A DNA stretch of 64,000 nt, from assembly GCA_964570285.1 (NCBI GenBank), contig CAZMXP010000002.1:133358-197357 (forward strand), written 5' to 3'. A program made the position numbers and the translations under genes. The notes under the pieces were generated by a model that did not search any database, was not told the origin of the DNA, and worked only from the letters and a program-made list of their open reading frames with translations. Below, piece after piece: positions 16,695-25,272 of the stretch. Within the stretch, counting starts at the first letter, position 1. Each line of letters opens with the position of its first letter. Origin of the DNA: CAZMXP01 sp964570285 (GTDB lineage: Bacteria; Planctomycetota; PLA2).

Positions 16695-17890
16695 ACGAGC
16701 GGCTGATGACCCCGGACGACGACGAGAAGCCCGAGGGCGAGTCCGACGACTTCGAGGATCTCGGCGAGGCCGGGGACCCGGGCACCGACAGCGATCCCGA
16801 GCCGGACGAGGGCATCCTGCCGATGGGCGTGCCGGTCGCCGACGCCATCCCCGAGGCGAGCCCGGTCGCGCCGGAGGCGGAGGCGCCCGCGCCCGCCGAC
16901 GCGACCCCGGCACGCCCGGTCGCGGCGCACTACACGCTGCTCGCCGCGTCGACCTTCCTCGCCGCCGCGGGCATGGCGGTCTGGCAGCGCAGCGAGATCT
17001 TCGGCAGCGCCGAGGTCTCGGGCGCCCACAGCGTGGGCGTGACGCTGCTGCTCGGCCTCGCGCTCTACGGCGTCGCCTCGACAATCGCCAACATCGGGAC
17101 CGCGCGCCTCCCGCGCGCGCGCCTCGCGCTGCTGCTCGCGCTCGGCGGCCTGCTGCTGACCGTGCGGAGCACGCTGATGACGGTCGAGCAGGCGAACTGG
17201 AAGGGTTGGGAGGCCTTCGAGCAGCATCTGCTCGCGACGTCGGGGTCCAATTTCAAGCTGCTGTCGCAGGGCTGGCTCGGGCAGTTCGGTCCGGGGCTCT
17301 GGCTCGCGGGCTTCGGATCCCTGCTCGCGCTCCTCGCCGTCGCCCGCCTGCGCAAGGCCGGCCGCGACGCGGTGCCGCAGGGTCCGGCCGGGCCCAAGGA
17401 GAGCTACCGCCTCCTCTTCGGCGCGTCGTTCATCGTCGCCGGCGGCCTCGCGGTCTGGCAGCGCGCCACCGTCTTCGACGGCCGCGTCGAGGTGACCGGG
17501 CTGGACAGCGTCTCCGTGTCGCTGCTCTTCGCCTTCGGCCTCTACACCTTCCTCGTGGGCATCGCCAACGTGGTTTCGGGGCGCCTGATCCCCGGCATGC
17601 CGGCCGCGTTCGTGACGGGCGTCTGCGGCCTCTGGTTCGGCATCCGAGGATTCCTGACGACCTGGCAGCAGGAGGGGTGCCTCGGCTGGGACGAGGTCGG
17701 GAAGAACCTGCAGGGGACCGCGGACGAGGGGATGCTCGCGCAGGTCCGCGTGTGGCTCGGACAGTTCGCCCCGGGGCCCTGGGCGGCGACCTTGGGCGGC
17801 CTCGTGATCGTCGTCGTCTTCCTGAAGGCGATCTTTGGCGGCAAGAAGTCGCCCCCCCCGCCCCCCTCGACGAGGCGCCGCAGCCGCTGA
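16691..17890 (+). CDS. Multi-pass membrane protein with an internal duplication
   Basis: A 399-residue protein. The first about 75 residues are acidic and Pro-rich (MTPDDDEKPEGESDDFED and EPDEGILPMG), followed by two copies of a roughly 145-residue membrane module: residues about 79-225 and 238-385. Matching landmarks are AGMAVWQRSEIF / GGLAVWQRATVF, GLALYGVASTIANI / AFGLYTFLVGIANV, LLLTVRSTLMTVEQANWKGW / FGIRGFLTTWQQEGCLGW and GWLGQFGPGLW / VWLGQFAPGPW. Each module has about four membrane segments. It is inserted between prfA and prmC, which are often adjacent, and overlaps prfA by four bases. The C-terminus is Pro/Arg-rich and cytoplasmic by the positive-inside rule. Function unknown. Confidence 0.7.
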   Translation: MNERLMTPDDDEKPEGESDDFEDLGEAGDPGTDSDPEPDEGILPMGVPVADAIPEASPVAPEAEAPAPADATPARPVAAHYTLLAASTFLAAAGMAVWQRSEIFGSAEVSGAHSVGVTLLLGLALYGVASTIANIGTARLPRARLALLLALGGLLLTVRSTLMTVEQANWKGWEAFEQHLLATSGSNFKLLSQGWLGQFGPGLWLAGFGSLLALLAVARLRKAGRDAVPQGPAGPKESYRLLFGASFIVAGGLAVWQRATVFDGRVEVTGLDSVSVSLLFAFGLYTFLVGIANVVSGRLIPGMPAAFVTGVCGLWFGIRGFLTTWQQEGCLGWDEVGKNLQGTADEGMLAQVRVWLGQFAPGPWAATLGGLVIVVVFLKAIFGGKKSPPPPPSTRRRSR

Positions 17891-17891
17891 G

Positions 17892-18701
17892 GTGAAGGTC
17901 CGGGAGGTTCTCCGGTCGTCCGCGGCCTGGTGCACGCGGCGGGGGATCCCGTCGCCGAGGCTGGAGGCGGAGGTGCTGCTCGCGCATGCGCTCGGCATCG
18001 AGCGCATCGGCCTCTATCTCGACGGGGAGCGCCCGCTGGCCGAGGCGGAACTGGAGACCTACCGCCAGCTTCTGCGCCGCCGCGCCACCGGGGAGCCGAG
18101 CGCCTACCTGACCGGGCGGCGCGAGTTCTACGGCCTCGCGATGCGCGTGACGCCGGCGGTGCTCGTGCCCCGTCCGGAGACGGAACTGCTCGTCGACCGC
18201 GCCCGCGAACTCCTGCCGGGCACGCTGCTCGACCTCTGTACCGGGAGCGGCTGCATCGCGGTCGCCTGCGCCAAGCGGCTGCCGGAGTGCCGGATCACGG
18301 CCACCGACCTCTGCGCCGACGCGCTCGCCGTCGCGCGCGGGAACGCGGAGCGGCACGGCGTCGCGGCCCGCATCGACTTCCGTGAAGGAGACCTCTTCGC
18401 CGCCCTCCCCGCGCCCCACCCCTATGACCTGATCGTCTGCAACCCTCCGTACGTGCCGGAGGGCACCCGACCCGAGATCGTCGCCCACGAACCGAGACGC
18501 GCGCTCTACGCCGGGCCCGACGGCACCGACCTGCTGCGGCGCATCCTCGCCGAGGCGCCGCGCTGGCTCGCGCCGGGCGGCACGCTGCTCTGCGAGATCG
18601 GCGAGGACCAGGCGGGACTCGCGGGTGCGGCCGCGCACTTCCGCGAGGTCACCGTCCGCCGGGATCTCGCGGGGCTCCCGCGGGTGCTCGAGGCGCGCTG
18701 A
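17892..18701 (+). CDS. prmC: Release factor glutamine N5-methyltransferase PrmC
   Basis: A 269-residue methyltransferase that modifies the GGQ glutamine of release factors. The substrate-binding signature PRPETELLVDRA follows the helical N-terminal domain (SPRLEAEVLLAHALG), the SAM loop is LLDLCTGSGCIAVACAK, and the catalytic VCNPPYVPEG is near residue 184. It starts with GTG one base after the preceding stop, in the transcript of its substrate prfA. Its last 53 bases overlap the tail of the converging HAD lipoprotein gene. Confidence 0.94.
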   Translation: MKVREVLRSSAAWCTRRGIPSPRLEAEVLLAHALGIERIGLYLDGERPLAEAELETYRQLLRRRATGEPSAYLTGRREFYGLAMRVTPAVLVPRPETELLVDRARELLPGTLLDLCTGSGCIAVACAKRLPECRITATDLCADALAVARGNAERHGVAARIDFREGDLFAALPAPHPYDLIVCNPPYVPEGTRPEIVAHEPRRALYAGPDGTDLLRRILAEAPRWLAPGGTLLCEIGEDQAGLAGAAAHFREVTVRRDLAGLPRVLEAR

Positions 18702-19473
18702 GGGCCGCCCCGATCTCCTCCCAGCTCACGTCCGGCACGAGGAAGGTGCGCATCCCGACGCTGCGATAGGCGGCGAGGTCCTCCTCCCGGTCGCCGACGC
18801 CGGCGGCGAGCCGCCACGTCTGCGCGAGCTCCGCGAGCCGCCGCTTCTTGTACTTCTCCGCGGAGAGCGTGTGCAGGCCGAGGTCGCGCACGAGGATGGG
18901 CGCCCTCGGGAAGCCGTTCAGGTCGAGCCACTCGCGCGAGCGGGTGATCAGCGAGTCGTCGCGCGCGGTGAGGTAGAGCAGGTCGAAGCGCGTCGCCAGA
19001 CGCGTGAGGGCGTCGGGCGCGCCCTCGATGACGGGGATCTCCGCCGGCGGCTTGCGGATCACGTCGAGACCGCTGCCGGCGCAGACGGTGCCGTCGAGAT
19101 CGACGACGAGCACCCTGCGATCCCTGTCGCGCACGAAGACGCGCAGGATCGTGCGGCCGCGCTCGCCCGGGTCGGCGACCACCTCGACCTCGTGCACGCC
19201 GGCGGCCGGCGGCGTCCACGTGCAGGACGCGAGGCCGTCCCGGCCCGAGACCGCCCTGCCGATCTCCTGGCCCGCGAGCCGGAAGCGCACGGCGACATCG
19301 CGCAGGTCGGGGTGCAGATGGAGCAGGTCGTCGGCTTCCACCTTCGCGACGAGCATCGCCGCGGCACCCGGCGGCACGAGCGCGTCGAACCCCTGCACGC
19401 GCGCCGCCGACCGCTCGGGCGCGCACGCGAGCACGAAGAGCAGCAGCACGAGCACGCGCCTAAGCCATCGCAT
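18649..19473 (-). CDS. Secreted HAD-family phosphatase lipoprotein (LNS2/APP1-like)
   Basis: A 274-residue protein with a lipoprotein signal (VLVLLLFVLAC, lipidation on that Cys). An extracytoplasmic beta-rich segment (residues about 25-115, GIGRAVSGRDG.. HEVEVVADPGERGRT) precedes a HAD domain: LVVDLDGTVCAG carries the nucleophile DxDxT, LLYLTARDDS the Thr/Ser of motif II, KYKKRR the Lys, and GVGDREEDLAAYRSVGM the acidic motif. The arrangement resembles the lipin/Ned1/APP1 phosphatidate phosphatase family, so a phospholipid substrate is possible, but this is inferred. The ATG at 19473 lies inside the end of the next gene upstream (14-base overlap), so they are coupled. The last 53 bases overlap prmC on the opposite strand. 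Confidence 0.7.
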   Translation of the reverse strand: MRWLRRVLVLLLFVLACAPERSAARVQGFDALVPPGAAAMLVAKVEADDLLHLHPDLRDVAVRFRLAGQEIGRAVSGRDGLASCTWTPPAAGVHEVEVVADPGERGRTILRVFVRDRDRRVLVVDLDGTVCAGSGLDVIRKPPAEIPVIEGAPDALTRLATRFDLLYLTARDDSLITRSREWLDLNGFPRAPILVRDLGLHTLSAEKYKKRRLAELAQTWRLAAGVGDREEDLAAYRSVGMRTFLVPDVSWEEIGAALSAPRAPAGAPRDPGGR

Positions 19474-19990
19474 CGAAGTGTCCCGCGAGCGCCCCCGGGA
19501 CGCGCTCGTCGCTGAGTTGCCGCACGACCGCGAGGAAGGGGTCGTACTCGGACCCGTCCGCGCGCGCGATGCGCGATCGCCAGAGGTTGGGGGCGCGGCG
19601 CGGGAGCCAGCGCCCCTTGCCCGCATGCACGTAGATCTCCCCGACCATGCAGCCGAACTCCGTGGCGACCACCCGGAAGAGGTTGCGCGGGTGGCTCGCG
19701 TCCTGCTCTTGCGTGAGCTTCCAGCGCATCTCGGGATCGAGCAGGTCGTCGAGGAAGAGGAGCGCGCTGCGGTCGGGCTCGAGTTCCTTGCGCCGCACCT
19801 GGTAGATCCGCTCGACGCCGTCGGTCGCGAGCTTGTGCAGCGTCTTCGGCAGCCGAGCGACCTCGTCGTCGGTGATCGCGGCCTCGTACGCCTCGAGCGA
19901 GACATGCCCTTCCGGCACCTGCGCCCGGAACCACCGGTCGAAGAGCACCCGCGCCGTCACCGCCGGAGCCCGCCGCGCGAAGGGCCACAT
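19460..19990 (-). CDS. Conserved-looking protein of unknown function
   Basis: A 176-residue soluble protein with no signal peptide: the N-terminus is MWPFARRAPAVTARVL. Recognisable features are an acidic first half (AYEAAITDDEVARLPK, LFLDDLLDPEMRWKL), a possible enzyme-like core (FRVVATEFGCMVGEIYVHAG, then PRRAPNLWRSRI) and a conserved-looking YDPF. I do not recognise a family. Its stop overlaps the start of the secreted HAD lipoprotein by 14 bases, so the two are probably expressed together. Its ATG lies 28 bases from the truncated antitoxin similarity on the other strand. Confidence 0.55.
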   Translation of the reverse strand: MWPFARRAPAVTARVLFDRWFRAQVPEGHVSLEAYEAAITDDEVARLPKTLHKLATDGVERIYQVRRKELEPDRSALLFLDDLLDPEMRWKLTQEQDASHPRNLFRVVATEFGCMVGEIYVHAGKGRWLPRRAPNLWRSRIARADGSEYDPFLAVVRQLSDERVPGALAGHFDAMA

Positions 19991-20059
19991 GGCAAGGATT
20001 ATAGGCGGGAGGCCGGGCTCGGCGACGAGGATGAACTCCGGTTTCGCGACGGCGCGATC

Positions 20060-20191
20060 ATGATCGTGGCGCGCAAGGGATCGCGAGTCGGGTGGGAGGA
20101 GGCCGCCCGCGCGCTGCGGGACCGCGGCGAGGCAGGGCTGCAGGACGCGTCGACCCCGACCCGCTTCGACGAGACGGAATGGCGGTGGTAG
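20060..20191 (+). CDS. mazE: MazE-type antitoxin, C-terminal half only (5'-truncated)
   Basis: From the ATG at 20060 a 43-residue peptide can be made: MIVARKGSRVGWEEAARAL, then a linker, and FDETEWRW at the end. That ending and the GWEEA block match the toxin-binding tail of MazE-type antitoxins. Similarity extends upstream in frame to about 20018 (LGDEDELRFRDG), but no start codon lies there and the AbrB-like DNA-binding N-terminus is missing, cut off by the divergent gene at 19460-19990. It overlaps mazF by 13 bases. It may be a remnant or may still neutralise the toxin without autoregulation. Confidence 0.5.
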   Translation: MIVARKGSRVGWEEAARALRDRGEAGLQDASTPTRFDETEWRW

Positions 20192-20520
20192 CCGACCGAC
20201 CGATCCGCCGGGGGGAGGTCCACCTTGCGAATCTGGAGCCGACGCGAGGGAGCGAGATCCGCAAGGTACGCCCCTGCATCGTGGTCTCCCCCAACGAACT
20301 CAACGCACACCTCGGCACGATTGTCATCGCGCCGCTGACGACGGGTCAGCACGCCTACCCGTTCCGGGTGCCCTGCCGCTTCGAAGGGCGGATCGGGCAC
20401 GTCGTGTTGGACCAGATCCGTACGGTGGATCGGCAGCGCCTCGTGCGCCGCCTCGGCCGGCTCCCTCCCGCGACGATCCGAAAGGCACTCGGGGTCCTCC
20501 AGGAGCTGTTCGCCCCCTGA
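20179..20520 (+). CDS. mazF: MazF/PemK-family endoribonuclease toxin
   Basis: A 113-residue toxin of the CcdB/PemK fold, a ribonuclease that cuts single-stranded RNA at short motifs. The key blocks are RRGEVHLANLEPTRGSEIRK with the catalytic-region Arg after the first strand, VRPCIVVSPNELN, and the IAPLTT and GHVVLDQIRTVDRQRLVRR stretches. It begins at an ATG inside the antitoxin tail. The domain looks complete, so it needs an antitoxin; the partner found here lacks its DNA-binding half. The gene ends 83 bases before the converging purQ stop. Confidence 0.85.
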   Translation: MAVVADRPIRRGEVHLANLEPTRGSEIRKVRPCIVVSPNELNAHLGTIVIAPLTTGQHAYPFRVPCRFEGRIGHVVLDQIRTVDRQRLVRRLGRLPPATIRKALGVLQELFAP

Positions 20521-20603
20521 GCGGGCGGCCGCCGTCCGCGGCTCGGCGCGCGCGTCCCCGAGGCGCCTGGAGCGGGTGCCGCGTACGCTCGCGTTGCGAT
20601 GCC

Positions 20604-21323
20604 TTACCCCGGCTGAACCATGCGCCGGAACAGCCTCACCCCTTCCCCCTCGCTCGCAAGGCCGGCGCGGGTCCAGAAGGGGTGCTGCCAGGGCGCGACG
20701 TGGCGCTCGGGGTGGGGCATCAGGCCGAGCACGCGGCCGGTCGGGTCGCAGAGGCCGGCGATCGAGCGGGCGGAGCCGTTTGGGTTGGTCCGGTAGCGGA
20801 AGACGACCTGGCCGTCGCGTTCGAGGCGGTCGAGCGTCGATTCCGAAGCGACGATGCGCCCCTCGGCGTGGGCGATGGGCAGGAAGTAGCGCTCGCCCTC
20901 GGTCACGAAGAGGCAGCGCGTGCGCGGCACGTCGAGTTCGACCCAGCGGTCCTCGTAGCGGTGCGTCGAATTGTGGGTCAGCGTGACCGTCTGTTCGCCC
21001 GGGTCGGGCAGGAGGCCGGTCTTCACGAGCACCTGGAAGCCGTTGCAGATGCCGAGCACGCGTCCCCCCGCATCGAGGAGCCGGCGCATCTCCGGCACGA
21101 CCCTCTCGCGCAACTCGGTGGCCAGCACGCGTCCCGCGGCGATGTCGTCCCCGTAGGAGAACCCCCCGGGGATCACGACGATGCCGAAACGGCGCACCAG
21201 CGCCGGCTCGGCGAGCAGTTCGTTGACATGCCGCGTCTCCGGTTCGCCGCCGACGAGCCGGAAGGCGTGCGCCGTTTCGCGGTCGCAGTTCGTGCCGGCG
21301 GCACGCAGCACGAGCACCCTCAC
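20604..21323 (-). CDS. purQ: Phosphoribosylformylglycinamidine synthase, glutaminase subunit PurQ
   Basis: A 239-residue class I glutamine amidotransferase that supplies ammonia to PurL for the fourth step of de novo purine synthesis. The nucleophile Cys is in RVLGICNGFQVL, the oxyanion region in VVIPGGFSYGDD, and the His/Glu pair in LGLMPHPERHV. It starts at a GTG that overlaps the purL stop as GTGA, so the two are translationally coupled. Length is that of stand-alone PurQ. The first residues MRVLVLRAAGTNCDRET match the family N-terminus. Confidence 0.95.
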   Translation of the reverse strand: MRVLVLRAAGTNCDRETAHAFRLVGGEPETRHVNELLAEPALVRRFGIVVIPGGFSYGDDIAAGRVLATELRERVVPEMRRLLDAGGRVLGICNGFQVLVKTGLLPDPGEQTVTLTHNSTHRYEDRWVELDVPRTRCLFVTEGERYFLPIAHAEGRIVASESTLDRLERDGQVVFRYRTNPNGSARSIAGLCDPTGRVLGLMPHPERHVAPWQHPFWTRAGLASEGEGVRLFRRMVQPG

Positions 21324-24088
21324 AGCAGTCGCTCCCAGTGGAAGAAGGCCTCGCGGGCTTCCGCGAGCGGAAGCCGGACCGCGTCACCGAATTCCAGCAG
21401 CGGCTCCTCGGTCACCTCTCCGATCTCGGCGTGCGGCACCGCGAGTTCGAGCGGAGCCGAGACCTCGAGCAGGAACCGCGTGGGGCTCTCGCTGAAGAGG
21501 CGCACGTCGACGCGGTCGATCGGCTCGCCCACGGGGATCCGCGCCGGGTCGATCCGGGCCCCGAAGCCCCCCCCGATCGCCATTTCGGCGGCGCCGGCGG
21601 CAAGGCCGCCGTCGCTCAGATCATGACAGGAGAGCACCCGGCCGGTGCGCAGCGCGGCCGCCACCGCGCGCATCACGGCGGGGGCGGTCGCCCGCACTTG
21701 CGGGCAGGCGCCGCCGCCGAGGAAGCCCCCGCCGCACTCGTTCCACGTCGCGCCGACGAGCACGATCCGCGAGCCCGGGCGCTTGAAATCGCTCGTCACG
21801 CAACGTGTGACATCGTCCACCTGCCCGAGCGCGCTGATCAGCAGGGTGTGCGGGATCCGGATCGTCTCGCCCTCGCCGCGGAACTCGTTGTTGAGGCTGT
21901 CCTTGCCGGAGATGAAGGGCGCGCCGAAGAGCAGCGCCGCGTCGTGGCACCCGCGCGCCGCGCGGACGATCGCGCCGAGCACCTCCGGCCGCTTGCAGTC
22001 GCCCCAACTGAAGTTGTCGAGCAGCGCGATGCGCCCGGGATCGGCGCCGACGGCGACGACGTTCCGGATCGCCTCGTCGACGGTCACCATCGCCATCCGG
22101 TAGGGGTCGAGGTCGCCCACCTTCGGCTGGATGCCACACCCTACGACGACACCGCGCCCGGATCCGAGCACCGGCACGACGACACTGGCATTGCCGGGGC
22201 CGCGCCCCTCGGGGCCGACGAGCGGCTTGATCGCGGAGCCCGCCTGCACCTCGTGGTCGTACTGGCGGACGATCCACTCCTTGCTGCAGACGTTGCCGTC
22301 GCGCAACGCCTGCAACAGCAGCGCGCGCAGGTCCCCGCGGCGCGGAGGCGGGGGGGGCTCGGGGGGGGTGGTCCAGGTCGCCTGGCGCGGCCTCTTCGGC
22401 AGCCCGTGGTGCAGGAATTCCATCGGCAGGTCGGCGACGACGTCGCTTCCGTGCCTGACGAGGAGCCGTCCGTCGCCCGTGAAGCGGCCGATCACGGTCG
22501 CCTCGACATCCTCGCTGCGGAAGAGTTGCAAGAGCCTCGCCTCGTGCTCGGGCGGCACCGCGAGCACCATCCGCTCCTGCGCCTCGGAGATCCAGATCTC
22601 CACCGGGTCGAGCCCCGCGTACTTGAGCGGCGCGCGCTCGAGCCAGACCTCGGCGCCGGTCTTCTCGCCCATCTCGCCCACCGCCGACGAGAAGCCGCCG
22701 GCGCCGCAGTCGGTCACCGCGGTGAAGAGGTCCTCGTCGCGCGCGCGCAGCAGCGTGTCGAGCACCTTCTTCTCCTCGATCGCGTTGCCGATCTGCACGG
22801 CGCCGCCGCTGACGCGGTCGGAGGTGTCGTGCAGCGTCTCGCTGCTGAAGGTCGCGCCGTGGATGCCGTCGCGGCCGGTGCGCCCGCCGACGGCGACGAT
22901 CAGGTCGCCCGGGCGGGCCGCCTTCTCGTGCTTGCCCCTGGGCAGGATGCCGACGGTGCCGCAGTAGACGATCGGGTTGCCGAGGTAGCGCCGGTCGAAG
23001 CAGACGGCGCCGTTCACCGTCGGGATGCCCATCCGGTTGCCGTAGTCGCGCACGCCCGCGACGACACCCTTCATCACGCGCCTCGGGTGCAGCACGCCCT
23101 TCGGCAGCGAGGCGGTGTCGAGGTCGCCGAAGCAGAAGACATCGGTGTTCGCGATCGGCCGCGCGGCCAGCCCGGTGCCGAGGATGTCGCGGATGACGCC
23201 GCCGATGCCGGTGCCGGCGCCGCCGTAGGGCTCGATCGCGCTCGGGTGGTTGTGCGTCTCCACCTTGAAACAGATGTCGTTCTCGTCGTCGAACCGCACG
23301 ATGCCCGCGTTGTCCTTGAAGACCGAGACGCACCAGTCCTTCGCGAGCTTCACCGTCGAGGCGAAGATCGTCTCCTTCAGCAGGTTCCCGATCCGCTCCG
23401 TGCGCCCGTCCTCGGTGTAGTCGATCGGCCCCGTCAGCGTCTTGTGCTTGCAGTGCTCCGACCAGGTCTGCGCGATCGTCTCGAGGTCGCCGAGGCGCGG
23501 CTCCCGGCGGAACGCCTGGATCGCCTGCATCTCGTCGAGGTCGAGGGCGAGGGCGTACTGGCGCGAGATGGCGAGCAGCCTGTCGTCGCGGAGAGGCACG
23601 GTGGGCTGCGCGGCACGCTCCCGGCCCTTCGGCAGATCGCGGGGGGGGTGGGGGGGGCCGACCGTGATCTCCTCGATGACCGCGTTCGCGAGCGAGCGGG
23701 AGACCGCGGCGGCTACCTCCTCGGGGGCGGCATCGCTGTCGATCCAGTAGCACTTGGCCGTCGCCGCGCGCTCGGGGGCCTGGCCGAGCGCCCGCAGCGC
23801 CCGCAGGATCGACGCCTCGGTGGGGTCCATCACCCCCGGCTTCTTCGAGACCGAGACGAGGATCCCCTCCCCCGGCCCCCCTCCCCTTCGCTCTTCGAGG
23901 ACCGGATCCACGAGCAGGCGCGCTGCCGCCACGTGGGCATCGACCCGCCCGCTCAGGAAGTAGACCTGATGGACGCGGACCCCCCGCGTGGAGAGCCCTG
24001 CGAGTTCGAGGTCGTGGTGCGCGGCGACCCCGGCCGGATCGACCTCGCCCGGCCGGACCGCGACTTCGACCCTCACCCACTCGCCCAT
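21320..24088 (-). CDS. purL: Phosphoribosylformylglycinamidine synthase PurL with a fused PurS-like double module
   Basis: A 922-residue enzyme that converts FGAR, ATP and glutamine-derived ammonia to FGAM. Residues about 1-65 (VRVEVAVRPGEVDPAG) and 75-145 (GILVSVSKKPGVMDPTE) look like two PurS-like domains; normal small-type PurL needs separate PurS, so this fusion would replace it. The PurL core follows, with QTWSEHCKHKTL, the GGAGTGIGGVIRDILG loop, the ETHNHPSAIEPYGG segment and the second ATPase half ending in a GGEL-like region. PurQ is encoded separately just downstream. The start is set by the module boundary and by the divergent gap to accA. Confidence 0.9.
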   Translation of the reverse strand: MGEWVRVEVAVRPGEVDPAGVAAHHDLELAGLSTRGVRVHQVYFLSGRVDAHVAAARLLVDPVLEERRGGGPGEGILVSVSKKPGVMDPTEASILRALRALGQAPERAATAKCYWIDSDAAPEEVAAAVSRSLANAVIEEITVGPPHPPRDLPKGRERAAQPTVPLRDDRLLAISRQYALALDLDEMQAIQAFRREPRLGDLETIAQTWSEHCKHKTLTGPIDYTEDGRTERIGNLLKETIFASTVKLAKDWCVSVFKDNAGIVRFDDENDICFKVETHNHPSAIEPYGGAGTGIGGVIRDILGTGLAARPIANTDVFCFGDLDTASLPKGVLHPRRVMKGVVAGVRDYGNRMGIPTVNGAVCFDRRYLGNPIVYCGTVGILPRGKHEKAARPGDLIVAVGGRTGRDGIHGATFSSETLHDTSDRVSGGAVQIGNAIEEKKVLDTLLRARDEDLFTAVTDCGAGGFSSAVGEMGEKTGAEVWLERAPLKYAGLDPVEIWISEAQERMVLAVPPEHEARLLQLFRSEDVEATVIGRFTGDGRLLVRHGSDVVADLPMEFLHHGLPKRPRQATWTTPPEPPPPPRRGDLRALLLQALRDGNVCSKEWIVRQYDHEVQAGSAIKPLVGPEGRGPGNASVVVPVLGSGRGVVVGCGIQPKVGDLDPYRMAMVTVDEAIRNVVAVGADPGRIALLDNFSWGDCKRPEVLGAIVRAARGCHDAALLFGAPFISGKDSLNNEFRGEGETIRIPHTLLISALGQVDDVTRCVTSDFKRPGSRIVLVGATWNECGGGFLGGGACPQVRATAPAVMRAVAAALRTGRVLSCHDLSDGGLAAGAAEMAIGGGFGARIDPARIPVGEPIDRVDVRLFSESPTRFLLEVSAPLELAVPHAEIGEVTEEPLLEFGDAVRLPLAEAREAFFHWERLL

Positions 24089-24221
24089 AAAGCCCGCCTA
24101 TTCATCTATAACCTTCTGTACCATCTGGACTTGCGTCGATCCTACCCGTCGCCGCCACCTTCGGCAAGGGCGCTTTCGCTTGCGGCTCCCGCCATGCGGG
24201 CGTAGGCTCGGAGGACTCAGC

Positions 24222-25211
24222 ATGGCCGAAAGAAAGGGTAGTCGGGAGGTTCCCCGGATCGGGCTCGCCTTCGAGCGTCCGATCATCGAGCTCGAAAGCA
24301 AGATCGGGGAGCTGAAGAGCCTCTCCGAGTCGACCGGGATGAACCTGAACGGCGAGCTGACGCCGCTGCAGGAGAAGCTCGACCGGATGACCCGGGAGAT
24401 CTACGCCGGGCTCAAGCCCTACGACATCGTGCAGGTGGCCCGCCACCCGCTCCGGCCGCAGACCTCCGACTACATCAAGGGGATGCTCGACGAGTATGTC
24501 GAGCTGCACGGGGACCGGCGGTTCGGCGACGACCGCGCGATCACGACCGGCTTCGCGCGCATCGGCGACCGGCGCTTCCTGCTCGTCGGCCACCGGAAGG
24601 GCAAGGAGACCAAGGAGAACCTCGCCTGCAACTGGGGGTGCGCGCATCCCGAGGGGTACCGGAAGGCGCTCGCGAAGATGCGGCTGGCCGAGAAGTTCGG
24701 CCTGCCGATCGTCACGCTGATCAATACGCCGGGCGCCTACCCGGGCGTCGGCGCCGAGGAGCGCGGGCAGGCGTGGGCGATCGCCGAGAACATCATGGCG
24801 ATGTCGCGCCTGAAGACGCCGATCGTCTGCACGGTCATCGGCGAGGGGGGGTCCGGGGGGGCGCTGGGCATCGGCGTCGGCGACCGGGTCCTGATGCTGC
24901 AGCACGCCTACTACAGCGTGATCAGCCCGGAGGGGTGCGCGGCCATCCTCTGGAGCAACGGCGAGCGCGCCGCGGATGCGGCCACGGCGCTGCGGCTGAC
25001 GGCCCCCGATCTCGTGCGCTTCGGCATCATCGACGAGGTGGTCCCCGAGCCGCTCGGCGGTGCCCACCGGGCGCCGGAGGAGATGATCGAGTCGCTGAAG
25101 GGGCGGCTGCTCGCGGCGCTCGACGAACTCGTCGCGATCCCGCCGGAGGAGCTGCTCGAAGCGCGCTACCGCCGGATCCGCGCGTTCGGCGAGGTCTTCC
25201 CCGGGAGCTGA
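24222..25211 (+). CDS. accA: Acetyl-CoA carboxylase carboxyltransferase subunit alpha
   Basis: A 329-residue alpha subunit of the carboxyltransferase that moves the carboxyl group from biotin to acetyl-CoA in fatty-acid synthesis. The N-terminal helix FERPIIELESKIGELKSL is typical, and the crotonase-fold core contains ITTGFARIGDRRFLLVGH, NTPGAYPGVGAEERGQA, and the oxyanion glycines GEGGSGGALGIGVGD, then YYSVISPEGCAAILW. The ATG has GGAGG eight bases upstream. The divergent AT-richer stretch 24095-24125 between it and purL probably holds promoters for one or both, but no clean -35/-10 pair is visible. A weak hairpin (25220-25240) follows the stop. Confidence 0.95.
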   Translation: MAERKGSREVPRIGLAFERPIIELESKIGELKSLSESTGMNLNGELTPLQEKLDRMTREIYAGLKPYDIVQVARHPLRPQTSDYIKGMLDEYVELHGDRRFGDDRAITTGFARIGDRRFLLVGHRKGKETKENLACNWGCAHPEGYRKALAKMRLAEKFGLPIVTLINTPGAYPGVGAEERGQAWAIAENIMAMSRLKTPIVCTVIGEGGSGGALGIGVGDRVLMLQHAYYSVISPEGCAAILWSNGERAADAATALRLTAPDLVRFGIIDEVVPEPLGGAHRAPEEMIESLKGRLLAALDELVAIPPEELLEARYRRIRAFGEVFPGS

Positions 25212-25272
25212 TTTTCCTGCGCTCCGCGCCCCCGGGAGCGTAGTGGGGGATGAGCCGATAGGAGATTCCGAG

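Noticed and set aside
19004..20191. A long N-terminal extension of the antitoxin
   Set aside because: The upstream open frame is antisense to two minus-strand genes, and has no antitoxin similarity before about 20018.
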